Below, one piece after another: positions 40,621-48,191 of a DNA stretch of 64,000 bases. Under the pieces are notes generated by a model, which was not told the DNA's origin, made no database searches, and was given only the letters and a program-made list of their open reading frames with translations. The DNA is from Defluviicoccus sp. (GTDB taxonomy: Bacteria; Pseudomonadota; Alphaproteobacteria; MPNO01): contig JAJEHI010000162.1 in assembly GCA_022823775.1 (NCBI GenBank), positions 1-64,000 on the forward strand. The letters are read 5' to 3'. The position numbers were made by a program, and so were the translations under genes. Position 1 is the first letter of the stretch. Each line of letters starts with the position of its first letter.

Positions 40621-41591
40621 GCCGCGTCCGAATCGCTACCGTCGGACCGGGCGACCACGACATCCGTCTCGATCGCTGGTTCAAGCGGCATTTTCCCGAT
40701 CTAGGCCACGGCCGGCTGGAAAAGCTGCTGCGCACCGGACAGATCAGGGTCGACGGAGGGCGGGCCAGGGCCTCGACCCGGGTCGCCGCCGGGTGCGCGG
40801 TCAGGATACCGCCGGGCCTCGCCGAAAATTTCGCCCGGCCGGATCGCCGGACTCCCGTCTCCCCGGCGGATGCCGCCTATATCCGCGGCCGCGTTCTCTA
40901 CCGCGACGAGGACGTGGTCGCGATCGACAAGCCCGCCGGGCTCGCCGTCCAGGGCGGTTCCAAAGTGAAGGCTTCGGTCGATGCCATGCTGGATGCGCTC
41001 CGTTTCGACGGCGAGGAACGCCCGAGGCTGGTCCATCGGCTCGACAAGGACACCAGCGGCGTGCTCGCCATCGCGAGAACCAGGCGGGCCGCGGCAGCGT
41101 TGGTTGCCGCCTTTCGCGAAGGCCGGGTGGAGAAAGAATACTGGGCGCTTGTCGCGGGAGTGCCGGAGCCGCCGCGCGGTATCGTGGACCTTGCGCTCGC
41201 CAAGTCGGCGACGCCGGGCGGCGACGGGGAAATCGTGCGGGCCGACGTCTCCGGCGCGAAGAAGGCCCGGACCGCCTATGCCGTCCTCGCGGAGGCGCGC
41301 CGCGTGTCCTGGCTTTCCCTGGCGCCCGAGACCGGCAGGACCCACCAGATTCGCGTGCACTGCCGGGAAATCGGCGCACCGATTCTGGGGGACAGGAAAT
41401 ACGGTGCTGGCACGGAGCCAATCGATGGCCCGCCGCCCGTGAATCGTCTCATGCTGCATGCCCGCAGGCTCGTGCTGCCGGGTCCGAAAGGAGCTTCCGT
41501 TACGGTGACGGCCCCCCTCGATACGGATATGCGGGCGCAATGGTCGTTCTGGGGGTTCGACGAGGCGATCCCGGGAACGGACGAGCCGTGA
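40617..41591 (+). CDS. RluA/RluC-family 23S rRNA pseudouridine synthase
   Basis: A 324-residue pseudouridine synthase. An N-terminal S4-like RNA-binding domain (RLDRWFKRHFPDLGHGRLEKLLRTGQIRV) is followed by the catalytic domain with HRLDKDTSG and the catalytic Asp143. GRTHQIRVHC and GDRKYG are further family motifs. In the alphaproteobacterial context this is most likely RluC, which modifies 23S rRNA; the exact uridines cannot be inferred. The ATG at 40617 overlaps the crcB stop (ATGA), and the stop overlaps the next GTG. Confidence 0.94.
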   Translation: MSRVRIATVGPGDHDIRLDRWFKRHFPDLGHGRLEKLLRTGQIRVDGGRARASTRVAAGCAVRIPPGLAENFARPDRRTPVSPADAAYIRGRVLYRDEDVVAIDKPAGLAVQGGSKVKASVDAMLDALRFDGEERPRLVHRLDKDTSGVLAIARTRRAAAALVAAFREGRVEKEYWALVAGVPEPPRGIVDLALAKSATPGGDGEIVRADVSGAKKARTAYAVLAEARRVSWLSLAPETGRTHQIRVHCREIGAPILGDRKYGAGTEPIDGPPPVNRLMLHARRLVLPGPKGASVTVTAPLDTDMRAQWSFWGFDEAIPGTDEP

Positions 41592-42271
41592 AGAAGAACG
41601 GCGCCCTTCTGGCCGCGTTCGACCTGGACGGGACCCTGCTGGATAGCGCGGGTTCCATCGTCGAACGCGTGATTGCGTGCTGGGAGGCGTGCGGATTCCC
41701 GCCGCCGGATCCGGCCCTCGCCCGGCGCATCATCGGGCTGCCGTGGCAGGAGAGCGTGCTTACCCTCTTGCCCGATGCGGGACCGGACGAGTTCGCGAAG
41801 ATCCGGGCGTTTTACGAAGACGTTCGCGAAGGCCGGCGCGCCGCGCCGCCGGTGTCCGAAGCGTTGTTCGAAGGCGCTCGGGGGACGCTCGAACAGCTGC
41901 ACGATCGAGGGTTCGCGCTCGCCATCGTGACCAGCCGCAACAGCGACCGGCTGGCGGAGTTGCTGAGCCAACACGGAATCGACGAGTTTTTCTTCGCCTG
42001 CAAGACCGCCGACATGGGGCCTGCCAAACCGGACCCCTATTTGCTCAGGGCCGCAATGGCGGAGGCGGGGGCGAGCGCGAAGAGCACGGTGATGATCGGC
42101 GACACCACCTTCGACATCGAGATGGCGGTCGAAGCCGGTGCGGGAGCGGTGGGGGTAAGCTGGGGCGTGCACGAGGTCGGGGAATTGCGAACCGCCGGCG
42201 CGCACCGGATCGTCGATAGCTTCGGAGACGTGCGGGATGCCGCGGTCGCGATGACGGAGGCGGGCGCGTAG
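41588..42271 (+). CDS. HAD-superfamily hydrolase, phosphoglycolate phosphatase-like
   Basis: A 227-residue HAD phosphatase. Motif I is FDLDGTLLDS with the nucleophile Asp12 and acid/base Asp14; motif II is in IVTSRNS; the motif III Lys lies in GPAKPDPY; motif IV is MIGDTTFDIEMA. It resembles the Gph-like phosphatase that follows rluC in many alphaproteobacteria. GTG at 41588 overlaps the upstream stop (GTGA). It is the last gene of the chain that starts with the protease or rarA. Confidence 0.92.
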   Translation: MKKNGALLAAFDLDGTLLDSAGSIVERVIACWEACGFPPPDPALARRIIGLPWQESVLTLLPDAGPDEFAKIRAFYEDVREGRRAAPPVSEALFEGARGTLEQLHDRGFALAIVTSRNSDRLAELLSQHGIDEFFFACKTADMGPAKPDPYLLRAAMAEAGASAKSTVMIGDTTFDIEMAVEAGAGAVGVSWGVHEVGELRTAGAHRIVDSFGDVRDAAVAMTEAGA

Positions 42272-42367
42272 CGGCCGTTCTCCTGACCGGGCTGCATGCG
42301 GTCGGTCCCGGGAGTAATATCGGGATCCAATGCAACACTCCGATTCCCGGCCAGGGCCGGTAGACCG

Positions 42368-43603
42368 ATGACGCTGTTCGATTGGAACCCCGAAGACTTC
42401 AGCGAGATTCCCTATGCCTTCTACTCCGACGAGCAAATCTATCGTCGCGAGTTGAAGCAGGTCTTTCAGGGCGAGGCATGGAATTTCCTGGCGCTGGAAT
42501 GCGAAATTCCCGACGCCGGAGACTACAAGACCGCCGCCGTCGGGGATATTCCGGTCATCGTGGTCCGGGACGAGGCCGGCACGGTCAACGCGATGGTCAA
42601 TCGCTGCGCCCACCGAGGCAACCTCGTTTGCATCGACGAGGCGGGAAATACCGAGCGGCTGACCTGCGTCTACCACAACTGGACATATGATCTGCGCGGC
42701 AAGCTGGCGAGCATCGCCTTCGAGCGCGGTATCCAGGGCAAGGGCGGCATGGCGGCGGATTTCGACCGGTCGAGCCACGGCTTGCAGCGCTTGCGGGTCG
42801 AGACCTGCAACGGCCTGGTCTTCGGCACGTTCTCCGACGAGGTGCCGCCGCTCGCGGATTATCTCGGCCCCGAGATGCGCGCCAATATCGACCGGGTCCT
42901 CGGCCGCGAGATGGAGATTCTCGGCAAGTTCCAGCACGGGCTCGACGGCAACTGGAAGCTCTACATCGAGAACGTCCGAGACACCTATCACGCGACGCTC
43001 CTCCATTCCTTCTTCCCCACCTTCGGGCTCAATCGCCTGTCGATGAGGGGCGGGATCGAGCTGAGCGAAGGCGGGCTGCACCACCTGACCTATTCCATTG
43101 GGGCGACCGACCGGCCGGAGTCGCAATACAACGCCCGGGACCTGCGCGCAGTGAAGGATGGCTACGCACTCAATGCGCCGGAACTCCTCGACACCTGGCC
43201 GGAATACGCGTGCGGTACGACGCTCGCGATCCAGAGCATTTTCCCCAACTTCTCCGTCCAGCAGGTTTCCAACGTCGTCACCGTCCGGCTGCTCCTCCCG
43301 AAGGGTCCGGACAGGAGCGTGCTCATTTGGTGGATTCTGGGCGCGGTTGAGGACACGGCCGAACAACGCACCATGCGGTTGCGCCAGGCGAACCTGATCG
43401 GTCCCGGAGGGTACATCGCGATGGAAGACGGTGCGGTGGTCGGGTGGGTGCGCCGGGGCGTCGCCGGCGCGGAGGACAGGAATTCCGTTCTCGCCATGGG
43501 CGGGCGCGGTGTCGAGCGGGATTCCGACAGCCGCTGCAACGAACTCTCCGTGCGCGGCTTCTGGCAAGGTTGGCACGGGCTGATGCGGGACCCCGCGGCG
43601 TGA
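42368..43603 (+). CDS. Aromatic-ring-hydroxylating dioxygenase, alpha subunit
   Basis: A 411-residue Rieske oxygenase alpha subunit. The [2Fe-2S] ligands are Cys80 and His82 (CAHRG) and Cys100 and His103 (CVYHNW). The mononuclear iron site has bridging Asp205 and ligands His208 and His213 (ENVRDTYHATLLHSF). The layout matches benzoate/anthranilate/salicylate-type hydroxylases. The beta subunit gene follows with a four-base overlap. No ferredoxin or reductase gene is adjacent, so electrons must come from elsewhere. The ATG at 42368 is the conserved start; the open frame extends 24 codons upstream without support. The substrate is probably an aromatic acid (inference). Confidence 0.93.
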   Translation: MTLFDWNPEDFSEIPYAFYSDEQIYRRELKQVFQGEAWNFLALECEIPDAGDYKTAAVGDIPVIVVRDEAGTVNAMVNRCAHRGNLVCIDEAGNTERLTCVYHNWTYDLRGKLASIAFERGIQGKGGMAADFDRSSHGLQRLRVETCNGLVFGTFSDEVPPLADYLGPEMRANIDRVLGREMEILGKFQHGLDGNWKLYIENVRDTYHATLLHSFFPTFGLNRLSMRGGIELSEGGLHHLTYSIGATDRPESQYNARDLRAVKDGYALNAPELLDTWPEYACGTTLAIQSIFPNFSVQQVSNVVTVRLLLPKGPDRSVLIWWILGAVEDTAEQRTMRLRQANLIGPGGYIAMEDGAVVGWVRRGVAGAEDRNSVLAMGGRGVERDSDSRCNELSVRGFWQGWHGLMRDPAA

Positions 43604-44076
43604 CCGAAGCTGCGGCGCTTTCCGCTCGACTCGATGCGCTCAACCGACTCTACGGCCATGCCATCGACGACGGTCGATATGAGCAATGGCCGGAATTCTT
43701 CCTGCCGGATGCGCTCTACAAGATTACGACGCGCTGGAACCACGACCGCGCCATGCCAGCCGGCCTTATGCTGTGCCAAGGTCGCGCGATGATGGAAGAC
43801 CGCGTGTCCGCGCTTCGCACCGCAAATGTCTACGAGCCCCATCATTACCGGCACCTGATCGACCCGCCTGTGGTAACCCGCGCGTCGGGCGGCACGATTT
43901 CGGCGACCGCGGGTTTCGCGGTCTACCGCACCATGCAGTCCGGCGTGCCGGAAATCTTCTGCACAGGGAAATATGTCGACAAGATCGTCGAGGCCGACGG
44001 CCGCCTGAAATTCAGCGAGCGGATCGTCGTTTGCGACGGCGAGCGGATCGACACGATGATCGTCCTGCCCCTGTAG
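43600..44076 (+). CDS. Aromatic-ring-hydroxylating dioxygenase, beta subunit
   Basis: A 158-residue protein of the NTF2/SnoaL-like fold typical of dioxygenase beta subunits, which give structural support to the alpha subunit in an alpha3beta3 hexamer. Features are the N-terminal LYGHAIDDGRYEQWPEFF helix and the TANVYEPHHYRHLI segment. GTG at 43600 overlaps the alpha stop (GTGA), so the pair is co-translated. It ends three bases from the convergent cupin gene. Confidence 0.9.
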   Translation: MTEAAALSARLDALNRLYGHAIDDGRYEQWPEFFLPDALYKITTRWNHDRAMPAGLMLCQGRAMMEDRVSALRTANVYEPHHYRHLIDPPVVTRASGGTISATAGFAVYRTMQSGVPEIFCTGKYVDKIVEADGRLKFSERIVVCDGERIDTMIVLPL

Positions 44077-44079
44077 AGT

Positions 44080-44490
44080 TTATTCGCCGTCAGACAGGTT
44101 GACCGGCCAGTAGGGGTCTACCTCGATCCATTCGCCGTCCGATTCGGCGGGCCATGGCGGCATCGTGACCCCGAACGCCGATAACGCTTCTTCCCCGGTC
44201 GCGCGGAACTGGAAAGACGTGCCCATTGGAATTGTCAGGCACAAATCGGATTCCAGCGCGACCACCTCTTCCTCCCTGCCGTCGCCGCGCCACATCTCGC
44301 CGCGCCCGGAAAGGATGTACCAGATCTCTTCCACCGTGCTGTGGCGGCCGGCGCGCGAGACCTCGCCGGGCGCGAGCCGGAAATGCGCCGCGCTGCCGCC
44401 GTCGAGCGCCGGCAGCACCCTTACCTCGGATCCGTCTGGCGCGACGGTGTCCGGTTCGGCGGGAAGCGGCCGGGCGGTGAAGCGAGCCAC
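44080..44490 (-). CDS. Small cupin-domain protein
   Basis: A 136-residue single cupin. The metal site is in RHSTVEEIWYILSGRGEMW, with His and Glu in the usual order; the second motif is around DLCLTIPMGTSFQFRA. The best start is GTG at 44490, which lies four bases after the stop of the GST gene and gives a normal small cupin; the frame is open upstream only through overlap with GST. The gene follows GST on the same strand and is convergent with the dioxygenase beta subunit. No specific function can be named. Confidence 0.75.
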   Translation of the reverse strand: MARFTARPLPAEPDTVAPDGSEVRVLPALDGGSAAHFRLAPGEVSRAGRHSTVEEIWYILSGRGEMWRGDGREEEVVALESDLCLTIPMGTSFQFRATGEEALSAFGVTMPPWPAESDGEWIEVDPYWPVNLSDGE

Positions 44491-44494
44491 CGTT

Positions 44495-45187
44495 TCAGCG
44501 TTTCTCGTACTGCGCGGCGCCGAACATGTTGGACCAGTTCTCCTCGTTCCATTCCCATTGGTCGGCCGTGTCGGTGAGCCGTTCCATGTCTCCGGCGACG
44601 GCGGGGCGTGCGGCGATCGTCTCGAACCAGCGGAGCACGTTGGGATGATCTTCCAGCCGCTGGCCCTGCCGCCCATGCAGCCGGCACCACGGGAAGATCG
44701 CCATGTCGGCGATCGAATACTCGCCCGCGACGTATTCCGCCTCGCCCAGCCGTCGGTCCAGCACCTGATAGAGCCGGCGGGCCTCGTTGGTGTAGCGGTC
44801 ATAGGCGTAGTCGATCTTCTCGGGCGCGTAGGCGCGGAAATGATGCGCCTGGCCCAGCATCGGGCCGAAGCTTGCCATCTGCCACATCAGCCATTGCAAG
44901 ACTTCGAGCCGGGCGCGCGGCTCGTCGGGCATGAACCGCCCGGTCTTCTCCGCCAGATAGAGCAGGATCGCGCCAGATTCGAAGACCGCGATGGGCTCTC
45001 CGTCCGGTCCGTCGTCGTCGGCCAGCGCGGGTATCTTGTTGTTCGGGCTGATCGCGAGGAATTTCGGGTCGAACTGCTCGCCCTTTTCGAGGTCCACCCA
45101 GTGCTCGTCATAGGCAAGCCCGGTCTCTTCCAGCATGATGTGGATCTTCTGACCGTTGGGCGTGGCCGAGGTGTAGAGATCGATCAC
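44495..45187 (-). CDS. Glutathione S-transferase family protein
   Basis: A 230-residue GST. The N-terminal thioredoxin-like domain begins IDLYTSATPNGQKIHIMLEE, has the cis-Pro in NNKIPAL and the glutathione-contact segment FESGAILLYLAE. The C-terminal helical domain contains SIADMAIFPWCR. The TSATPNGQK start resembles YghU/YfcG-type disulfide-bond oxidoreductases. The GTG at 45187, seven bases after GGGAG, gives the right N-terminus. It is followed by the small cupin and is divergent from a ChaC-like gene that also handles glutathione. Confidence 0.9.
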   Translation of the reverse strand: MIDLYTSATPNGQKIHIMLEETGLAYDEHWVDLEKGEQFDPKFLAISPNNKIPALADDDGPDGEPIAVFESGAILLYLAEKTGRFMPDEPRARLEVLQWLMWQMASFGPMLGQAHHFRAYAPEKIDYAYDRYTNEARRLYQVLDRRLGEAEYVAGEYSIADMAIFPWCRLHGRQGQRLEDHPNVLRWFETIAARPAVAGDMERLTDTADQWEWNEENWSNMFGAAQYEKR

Positions 45188-45273
45188 GTTCCGCTCCCGG
45201 CGGTTGTTCAGGGACGGCGCAGGAAACCACAATCGATCCGCGCCGGGAACAGGCTCCGGGAGCGCATGACGGC

Positions 45274-45807
45274 TTGAGCGCCTGGATTTTCGGTTACGGG
45301 TCGCTGATCTGGCGGCCCGATTTCCCCTTTGCCGAGCGAAGGACGGCGGCAATCCGCGGTTGGTCGCGCCGATTCTGGCAGGGCTCCACCGATCACCGCG
45401 GCGTGCCCGGCGATCCCGGGCGGGTCGTCACGTTGATTCGCGAGGACGGGGCCGAGTGCTGGGGCAGGGCCTACCGCATCGAATCGGGGAATGGAGACGA
45501 AATATTCGACCGGCTCGCCTACCGGGAAAAGGGCGGGTACGACCGTATTACTCTCGACCTCCACTTTTCCGGGACGCGGGCAAAGCCGGTCGCGGGCTTC
45601 GTCTATTTCGCCAACCCGGAAAACCCCAACTGGCTCGGTCCCGCGCCGCTTCCCGACATCGCCCGCCAGGTCCGGCGCAGCAAGGGTCCCAGCGGCGCCA
45701 ACACCGAATACGTGCTGCAACTCGCCGACGCGCTGCGCGACATGGGCGTGGAGGACGAGCATGTCTTCGCTCTCGCCGACCTCGTCAAAGGCGGTGGCGC
45801 ACCCTAA
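45274..45807 (+). CDS. ChaC-family glutathione-specific gamma-glutamylcyclotransferase
   Basis: A 177-residue protein of the gamma-glutamylcyclotransferase fold. The signature GYGSLIW lies at residues 7-13; REKGGY carries the likely catalytic Glu; a C-terminal [18 protein letters not shown] matches the family. ChaC enzymes cleave glutathione to 5-oxoproline and Cys-Gly. The start is TTG at 45274; an ATG eight bases upstream is out of frame and stops after three codons. It precedes msrA by 31 bases on the same strand and is divergent from GST, giving a small glutathione/oxidation group. Confidence 0.9.
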   Translation: MSAWIFGYGSLIWRPDFPFAERRTAAIRGWSRRFWQGSTDHRGVPGDPGRVVTLIREDGAECWGRAYRIESGNGDEIFDRLAYREKGGYDRITLDLHFSGTRAKPVAGFVYFANPENPNWLGPAPLPDIARQVRRSKGPSGANTEYVLQLADALRDMGVEDEHVFALADLVKGGGAP

Positions 45808-45838
45808 ATTAACCACGAAACCGGAACGGAGGACGGCG

Positions 45839-46312
45839 ATGGCGAAAGCGACATTCGGAGCCGGCTGTTTCTGGGGCGTCGAGGAGGCCTATCGGCAGGT
45901 CGACGGCGTCACCGCCACCGCGGTCGGCTATGCCGGCGGGACCGTGGACAACCCGAGCTACGAGATGGTGTGCTCCGGGCGGACCGGACATGCCGAGGTG
46001 GTCCAGGTCGAGTACGACCCCGGCAAGGTAAGTTACGAAGCGCTGCTCAAGCTGTTTTGGCAGGTGCACGATCCGACCCAGGTCAACCGCCAGGGTCCCG
46101 ATATCGGCACCCAGTACCGGACCGTGATCTTCGCCCACGACGAGGACCAGGCCGAGGCCGCCCGGCGCTCCCTCGACGACGAACAGGCGAGCGGGCGCCA
46201 CCGCCGCGACATCGCGACGCGGATCGAGCCTGCCCCGACCTTCTGGATGGCCGAGGACTACCACCAGCAATATTTCTCCAAGCGCGGCCATCGGAGATTC
46301 GGGCTGTTCTAG
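45839..46312 (+). CDS. msrA: Peptide-methionine (S)-S-oxide reductase MsrA
   Basis: A 157-residue MsrA that repairs oxidised methionine. The catalytic Cys10 is in [27 protein letters not shown] and [13 protein letters not shown] are further signature segments. No MsrB domain is fused. A GGAGGACGG site precedes the ATG at 45839. It is read together with the ChaC gene. An 11-base perfect inverted repeat follows the stop. Confidence 0.95.
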   Translation: MAKATFGAGCFWGVEEAYRQVDGVTATAVGYAGGTVDNPSYEMVCSGRTGHAEVVQVEYDPGKVSYEALLKLFWQVHDPTQVNRQGPDIGTQYRTVIFAHDEDQAEAARRSLDDEQASGRHRRDIATRIEPAPTFWMAEDYHQQYFSKRGHRRFGLF

Positions 46313-46316
46313 GAAA

Positions 46317-46341
46317 TCGACCGGCCGCGCCGGCCGGTCGA
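46317..46341 (+). terminator. Stem-loop after msrA without T tract
   Basis: tcgaccggccg (46317-46327) and its exact complement (46331-46341) form an 11-base perfect stem around a three-base loop, five bases after the msrA stop. No run of T follows, so it is either a Rho-assisted or weak terminator or an RNA-stabilising hairpin. Confidence 0.5.
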
Positions 46342-46402
46342 GGCCGGGACGACTCGTTCGGTCGGTTCGCGTAATATCCGCGCGCATTGCGGGAGTGCGC
46401 GC

Positions 46403-47590
46403 ATGGCCACCAGGGCTAAGGAAATCGTTACGGGCGCGGAGTTGATCGAGCGCGCTCAGGCATTCGTGCCGACCTTGGCGGCGCGGGCGGAGGAGACCGC
46501 CGCGCTGAGGCGCATGCCGGACGAGACCTTCCGGGACCTGCGCGAACTCGATCTGCTGAAGGCGGCGCGCGCCGAACGCTTCGGCGGGTATGCGCTCGGC
46601 CTCGACGAGGTCCTCGAAATCGTCGTCCGGCTAGGCCGGGGTTGCGGATCCTCCGCCTGGGTCTATGGCATCTATTGCGATCACGCGATCACAGTCGGCA
46701 TGTTCGAGCCGGAGGCGCAGGACGAGGTCTGGGGCGCGAATCCGGAAGCGGTGATCTCCTCCGGTCTGGCGCCTTCCGGGAAAGTCGAACGCCTCTCCGA
46801 CGGCTTTCGGCTCAGCGGGCGCTGGCAGTTCTCAAGCGGTTGCGATCACGCGGACTGGGTATTCGTCCAGAGCATGATTCCGCCCGCCGGGGACGGGGAG
46901 GGGCCGACACCGGCCTATTTCCTGCTGCCGCGCAACGACTGGGAGATCGAAGATACCTGGTTCGTCACCGGCCTCGCCGGCACCGGCAGCAAGGACATTC
47001 TGGTCGCGGACGCGTTCGTCCCCCGGCACCGGATGCAACCCATCGCCCCGCTGAACACCGGCGAAGGCCCCGGGGCGCGCGTGAACCCGGCCCCGATCTT
47101 TCGGCTGCCGCGGATATCGACGGTGCCGTTCTCGCTGGTCGCGCCGGCACTCGGCGTCGCCGACGCGATGATCGATGCGTTCGTGGACAGGACGAGCGCG
47201 CGGGCGACGCGGGGGGTACGCCACGCGGAACTCACCACGGTCCAGCTACGGCTTGCCGAGGCGGCCGCCGAGCGGGATTGCGCGCGGCTTCTTCTATCCC
47301 GCGCGACGCAGGAGACGATGGCGGCGATGAGGAGTGCCGGAAAGCTCTCGCTGGAACAACGCGCGCGCAACCGGCGCGACATGGCGTATATCGCGGTGCT
47401 GCTGACCCGAGCGGCCGACCGCATTTACACCGTTACGGGCGCGAGCGGGCTGTTCGACGGCAACGCGATGAAGCGGATGTTCCACGACATCCGCGCGGTC
47501 GGCGCGCACCACATTACGGCCTGGGACATCGCCGGGCCGACCTTCGGGCAGGTCGCGCTGGGCGTCGAACCGACCAACCCGCTCGTCTAG
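46403..47590 (+). CDS. Acyl-CoA dehydrogenase-fold flavin-dependent monooxygenase (group D type)
   Basis: A 395-residue acyl-CoA dehydrogenase-fold protein of the type that includes HsaA, DszC and p-hydroxyphenylacetate hydroxylase C2. These use reduced flavin from a separate reductase to hydroxylate aromatic or S/N-containing compounds. It has GGYALGLDEVLEIVVRLGRGCGSSAWVYG, SSGCDHADW and GLAGTGSKDI, all typical of that group, and a C-terminal RMFHDIRAVGAHHI segment with a His pair. No catalytic Glu of true dehydrogenases is evident. GGGAG is seven bases before the ATG. No reductase is adjacent. It ends in a four-base overlap with the convergent AhpD-like gene. Confidence 0.87.
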   Translation: MATRAKEIVTGAELIERAQAFVPTLAARAEETAALRRMPDETFRDLRELDLLKAARAERFGGYALGLDEVLEIVVRLGRGCGSSAWVYGIYCDHAITVGMFEPEAQDEVWGANPEAVISSGLAPSGKVERLSDGFRLSGRWQFSSGCDHADWVFVQSMIPPAGDGEGPTPAYFLLPRNDWEIEDTWFVTGLAGTGSKDILVADAFVPRHRMQPIAPLNTGEGPGARVNPAPIFRLPRISTVPFSLVAPALGVADAMIDAFVDRTSARATRGVRHAELTTVQLRLAEAAAERDCARLLLSRATQETMAAMRSAGKLSLEQRARNRRDMAYIAVLLTRAADRIYTVTGASGLFDGNAMKRMFHDIRAVGAHHITAWDIAGPTFGQVALGVEPTNPLV

Positions 47591-48183
47591 ACGGACCGGT
47601 CTTCGTCCAGCAACGTGGCCTCGATCGGCACGCCAAGGCTCTCGTGGATGCCGTTGTACATCTTCCAGAAGCCGACAAGGCACGCGAGCTCGACTACCTG
47701 CGGCGGAGTCAAAGTGTCGGCGAGGCGGTCGAGGACTTCCTGCGGAACGTCCGCCGGATCCAGGGTTGCCGCGCGCGCATAGGCGAAGCAGGCGCTTTCC
47801 ACGGGGTCTTCCGGCTCGTAGCCGGGGTCGAGCAGGGGGTCGATGTCCTCCGCCGAGTAACCCCAGCCTTCGCTTTCCCCGCCGGCGGCCGAAGCGAGCG
47901 TGTTGCTGTTGTGCGCGACACAATAGGCGGACCGGTTGAGGCTGCTGCAGAACGCGGCGATCCGGCGCTTGAGTTCGCGGTCGAGATGGCCGGCCGGATC
48001 GCGCATCACCGTGTTATTGAGCCGGATCAGGCATTCCAGCAGTTCCGGCCGGTGCATGTAGAGCCGGAGCGCGTTGGGCAGGAAGCCCATGCGTCTTTCA
48101 TAGGCGTCCACGGCGGCCGCCAGCTCGCCGGTAAGGCCGTCGCGGTCGGCGTAGGGAATCGGAGGGTCGGCTTCGTCCGTCAT
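47587..48183 (-). CDS. AhpD/carboxymuconolactone decarboxylase-fold protein
   Basis: A 198-residue all-helical protein of the AhpD-like/carboxymuconolactone decarboxylase fold. The usual C-x2-C redox pair is present only as SAYC, followed by the conserved His (YCVAH), so the first Cys is replaced by Ser. A peroxidase function through a disulfide is therefore unlikely, and a decarboxylase or lactonase-like role remains possible. The ATG at 48183 lies eight bases after the UbiD-type gene stop on the same strand, so the two are co-expressed and may act on the same substrate. Confidence 0.85.
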   Translation of the reverse strand: MTDEADPPIPYADRDGLTGELAAAVDAYERRMGFLPNALRLYMHRPELLECLIRLNNTVMRDPAGHLDRELKRRIAAFCSSLNRSAYCVAHNSNTLASAAGGESEGWGYSAEDIDPLLDPGYEPEDPVESACFAYARAATLDPADVPQEVLDRLADTLTPPQVVELACLVGFWKMYNGIHESLGVPIEATLLDEDRSV

Positions 48184-48191
48184 GTCGCGCC

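Noticed and set aside
46317-46341. A standard Rho-independent terminator after msrA
   Set aside because: The stem is perfect but there is no T run after it, so it was kept only as a stem-loop of uncertain role.
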